A DNA stretch of 6,769 bases, from the NCBI GenBank assembly GCA_024690445.1, contig JAILPD010000102.1:1-6769 (forward strand). The letters are read 5' to 3'. Below the pieces are notes generated by a model. The model did no database searches and was not told the origin of the DNA. It was given only the letters and a program-made list of their open reading frames with translations. This document shows positions 6,330 to 6,769 of the stretch, in pieces (positions within the stretch are counted from its first letter, which is position 1; every line of letters starts with the position of its first letter). Both the position numbers and the translations under genes were made by a program. This DNA is from Acholeplasmatales bacterium. Lineage in GTDB: Bacteria > Bacillota_I > Bacilli_A > Acholeplasmatales > Anaeroplasmataceae.

Positions 6330-6769
6330 ATGGAAACATTAGCTTTAATCTTAGCTGGTGGACGTGGTTCAAGACTAGATATTCTATCTGAAAAGCGTAG
6401 TAAACCAGCCGTACCATTTGCAGGTAAGTTTAGAATTATTGACTTTGCATTATCAAATTGTACAAATTCAGGAATTTACCAAATTGGTATCTTAACACAA
6501 TACCTACCACTTTCATTAAATGAGCATATCGGTGTAGGTAAGCCTTGGGACTTAGACAGACGTGATTCATTCGTAACACTTCTTCAGCCTAACAACTCAT
6601 GGTATGAAGGTACAGCAGATGCTATTAGAAAGAATATCGAATTCGTAAAGAGATATGCATCTAAATATGTTCTTATTCTATCAGGAGATCACATCTATAA
6701 GATGGATTATTCTAAGATGATTGATCAACATAAGAAAACTGGTGCTGATTTAACAATCGCTGCTAAGAT
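6330..6769 (+). CDS. glgC: Glucose-1-phosphate adenylyltransferase (ADP-glucose pyrophosphorylase), 3' end cut off
   Basis: The enzyme makes ADP-glucose and pyrophosphate from glucose-1-phosphate and ATP, the committed step of bacterial glycogen synthesis, and so supplies the adjacent GlgA. The first 146 codons are visible and the gene runs off the right edge; the full protein should be about 370-390 residues. The nucleotidyltransferase motif LAGGRGSRL is at 8-16, [16 protein letters not shown] at 24-39, [13 protein letters not shown] at 66-78, [12 protein letters not shown] at 91-102, and [10 protein letters not shown] at 118-127 with the metal-binding Asp D120. The intact GGRGSRL loop and catalytic Asp mark it as catalytic GlgC and not the regulatory GlgD-type subunit, which usually lacks the full loop. 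The short N-terminus before the loop is of the Bacillus kind. Allosteric control cannot be judged from this part. Confidence 0.95.
   Translation, partial: METLALILAGGRGSRLDILSEKRSKPAVPFAGKFRIIDFALSNCTNSGIYQIGILTQYLPLSLNEHIGVGKPWDLDRRDSFVTLLQPNNSWYEGTADAIRKNIEFVKRYASKYVLILSGDHIYKMDYSKMIDQHKKTGADLTIAAK

Noticed and set aside
1..6769. Mollicute-like recoding of TGA as Trp.
   Set aside because: Trp is encoded by TGG throughout, no in-frame TGA occurs inside any gene, and TGA ends the flippase-like gene.

Overview
The window is low-GC DNA (by eye about 30% G+C). It reads as the chromosome of a Gram-positive Bacillota member, probably a gut-type Erysipelotrichia/Coprobacillus-like lineage or a relative near the Mollicutes. 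The support is AGGAGG-type ribosome binding sites, AT-rich sigma-A-like promoters, a streptococcal/Acholeplasma-style lipid glucosyltransferase, a Firmicutes-type ArgS and bacterial glycogen genes. Genes end in TAA, TAG and TGA and use TGG for Trp, so the ordinary bacterial code applies. The taxonomic placement is inferred from protein flavour only.

The layout is two divergent transcription units leaving a 271-bp intergenic region (4618-4888). The minus-strand unit runs leftward: a small membrane-anchored protein of unknown function with a possible thioredoxin-like fold (4617-3949), a terminator-like hairpin, argS (3894-2197), a polytopic flippase-like protein of the LPG_synthase_TM/UPF0104 family (2193-1081), and a GT4 glycosyltransferase resembling diacylglycerol 3-alpha-glucosyltransferases (1076 to beyond the left edge). 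The last three are separated by only 3 and 4 bases and are almost certainly co-transcribed. The plus-strand unit starts the glycogen pathway: glgA (4889-6310), then glgC (6330 to beyond the right edge).

The intergenic region holds a good promoter for each direction: TTGTAT-17-TATAAT on the minus strand with an extended -10, and TTGTTT-17-TATAAT on the plus strand. A 15-bp perfect palindrome sits inside the minus promoter. Between the two promoters lies a long imperfect hairpin (4722-4799, about 25 Watson-Crick pairs plus one G-T), which no gene explains. It is the least ordinary sequence here.

Functionally, GlgC makes ADP-glucose and GlgA polymerises it into glycogen. The minus unit joins translation (ArgS) to envelope glycolipid synthesis, with the glycosyltransferase probably making monoglucosyl-diacylglycerol at the inner membrane face and the flippase-like protein possibly working with it. 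I see no mobile element, CRISPR array, tRNA or rRNA. No stretch over 300 bases lacks a gene. Apart from the intergenic hairpin, I see nothing that clearly indicates a new system.
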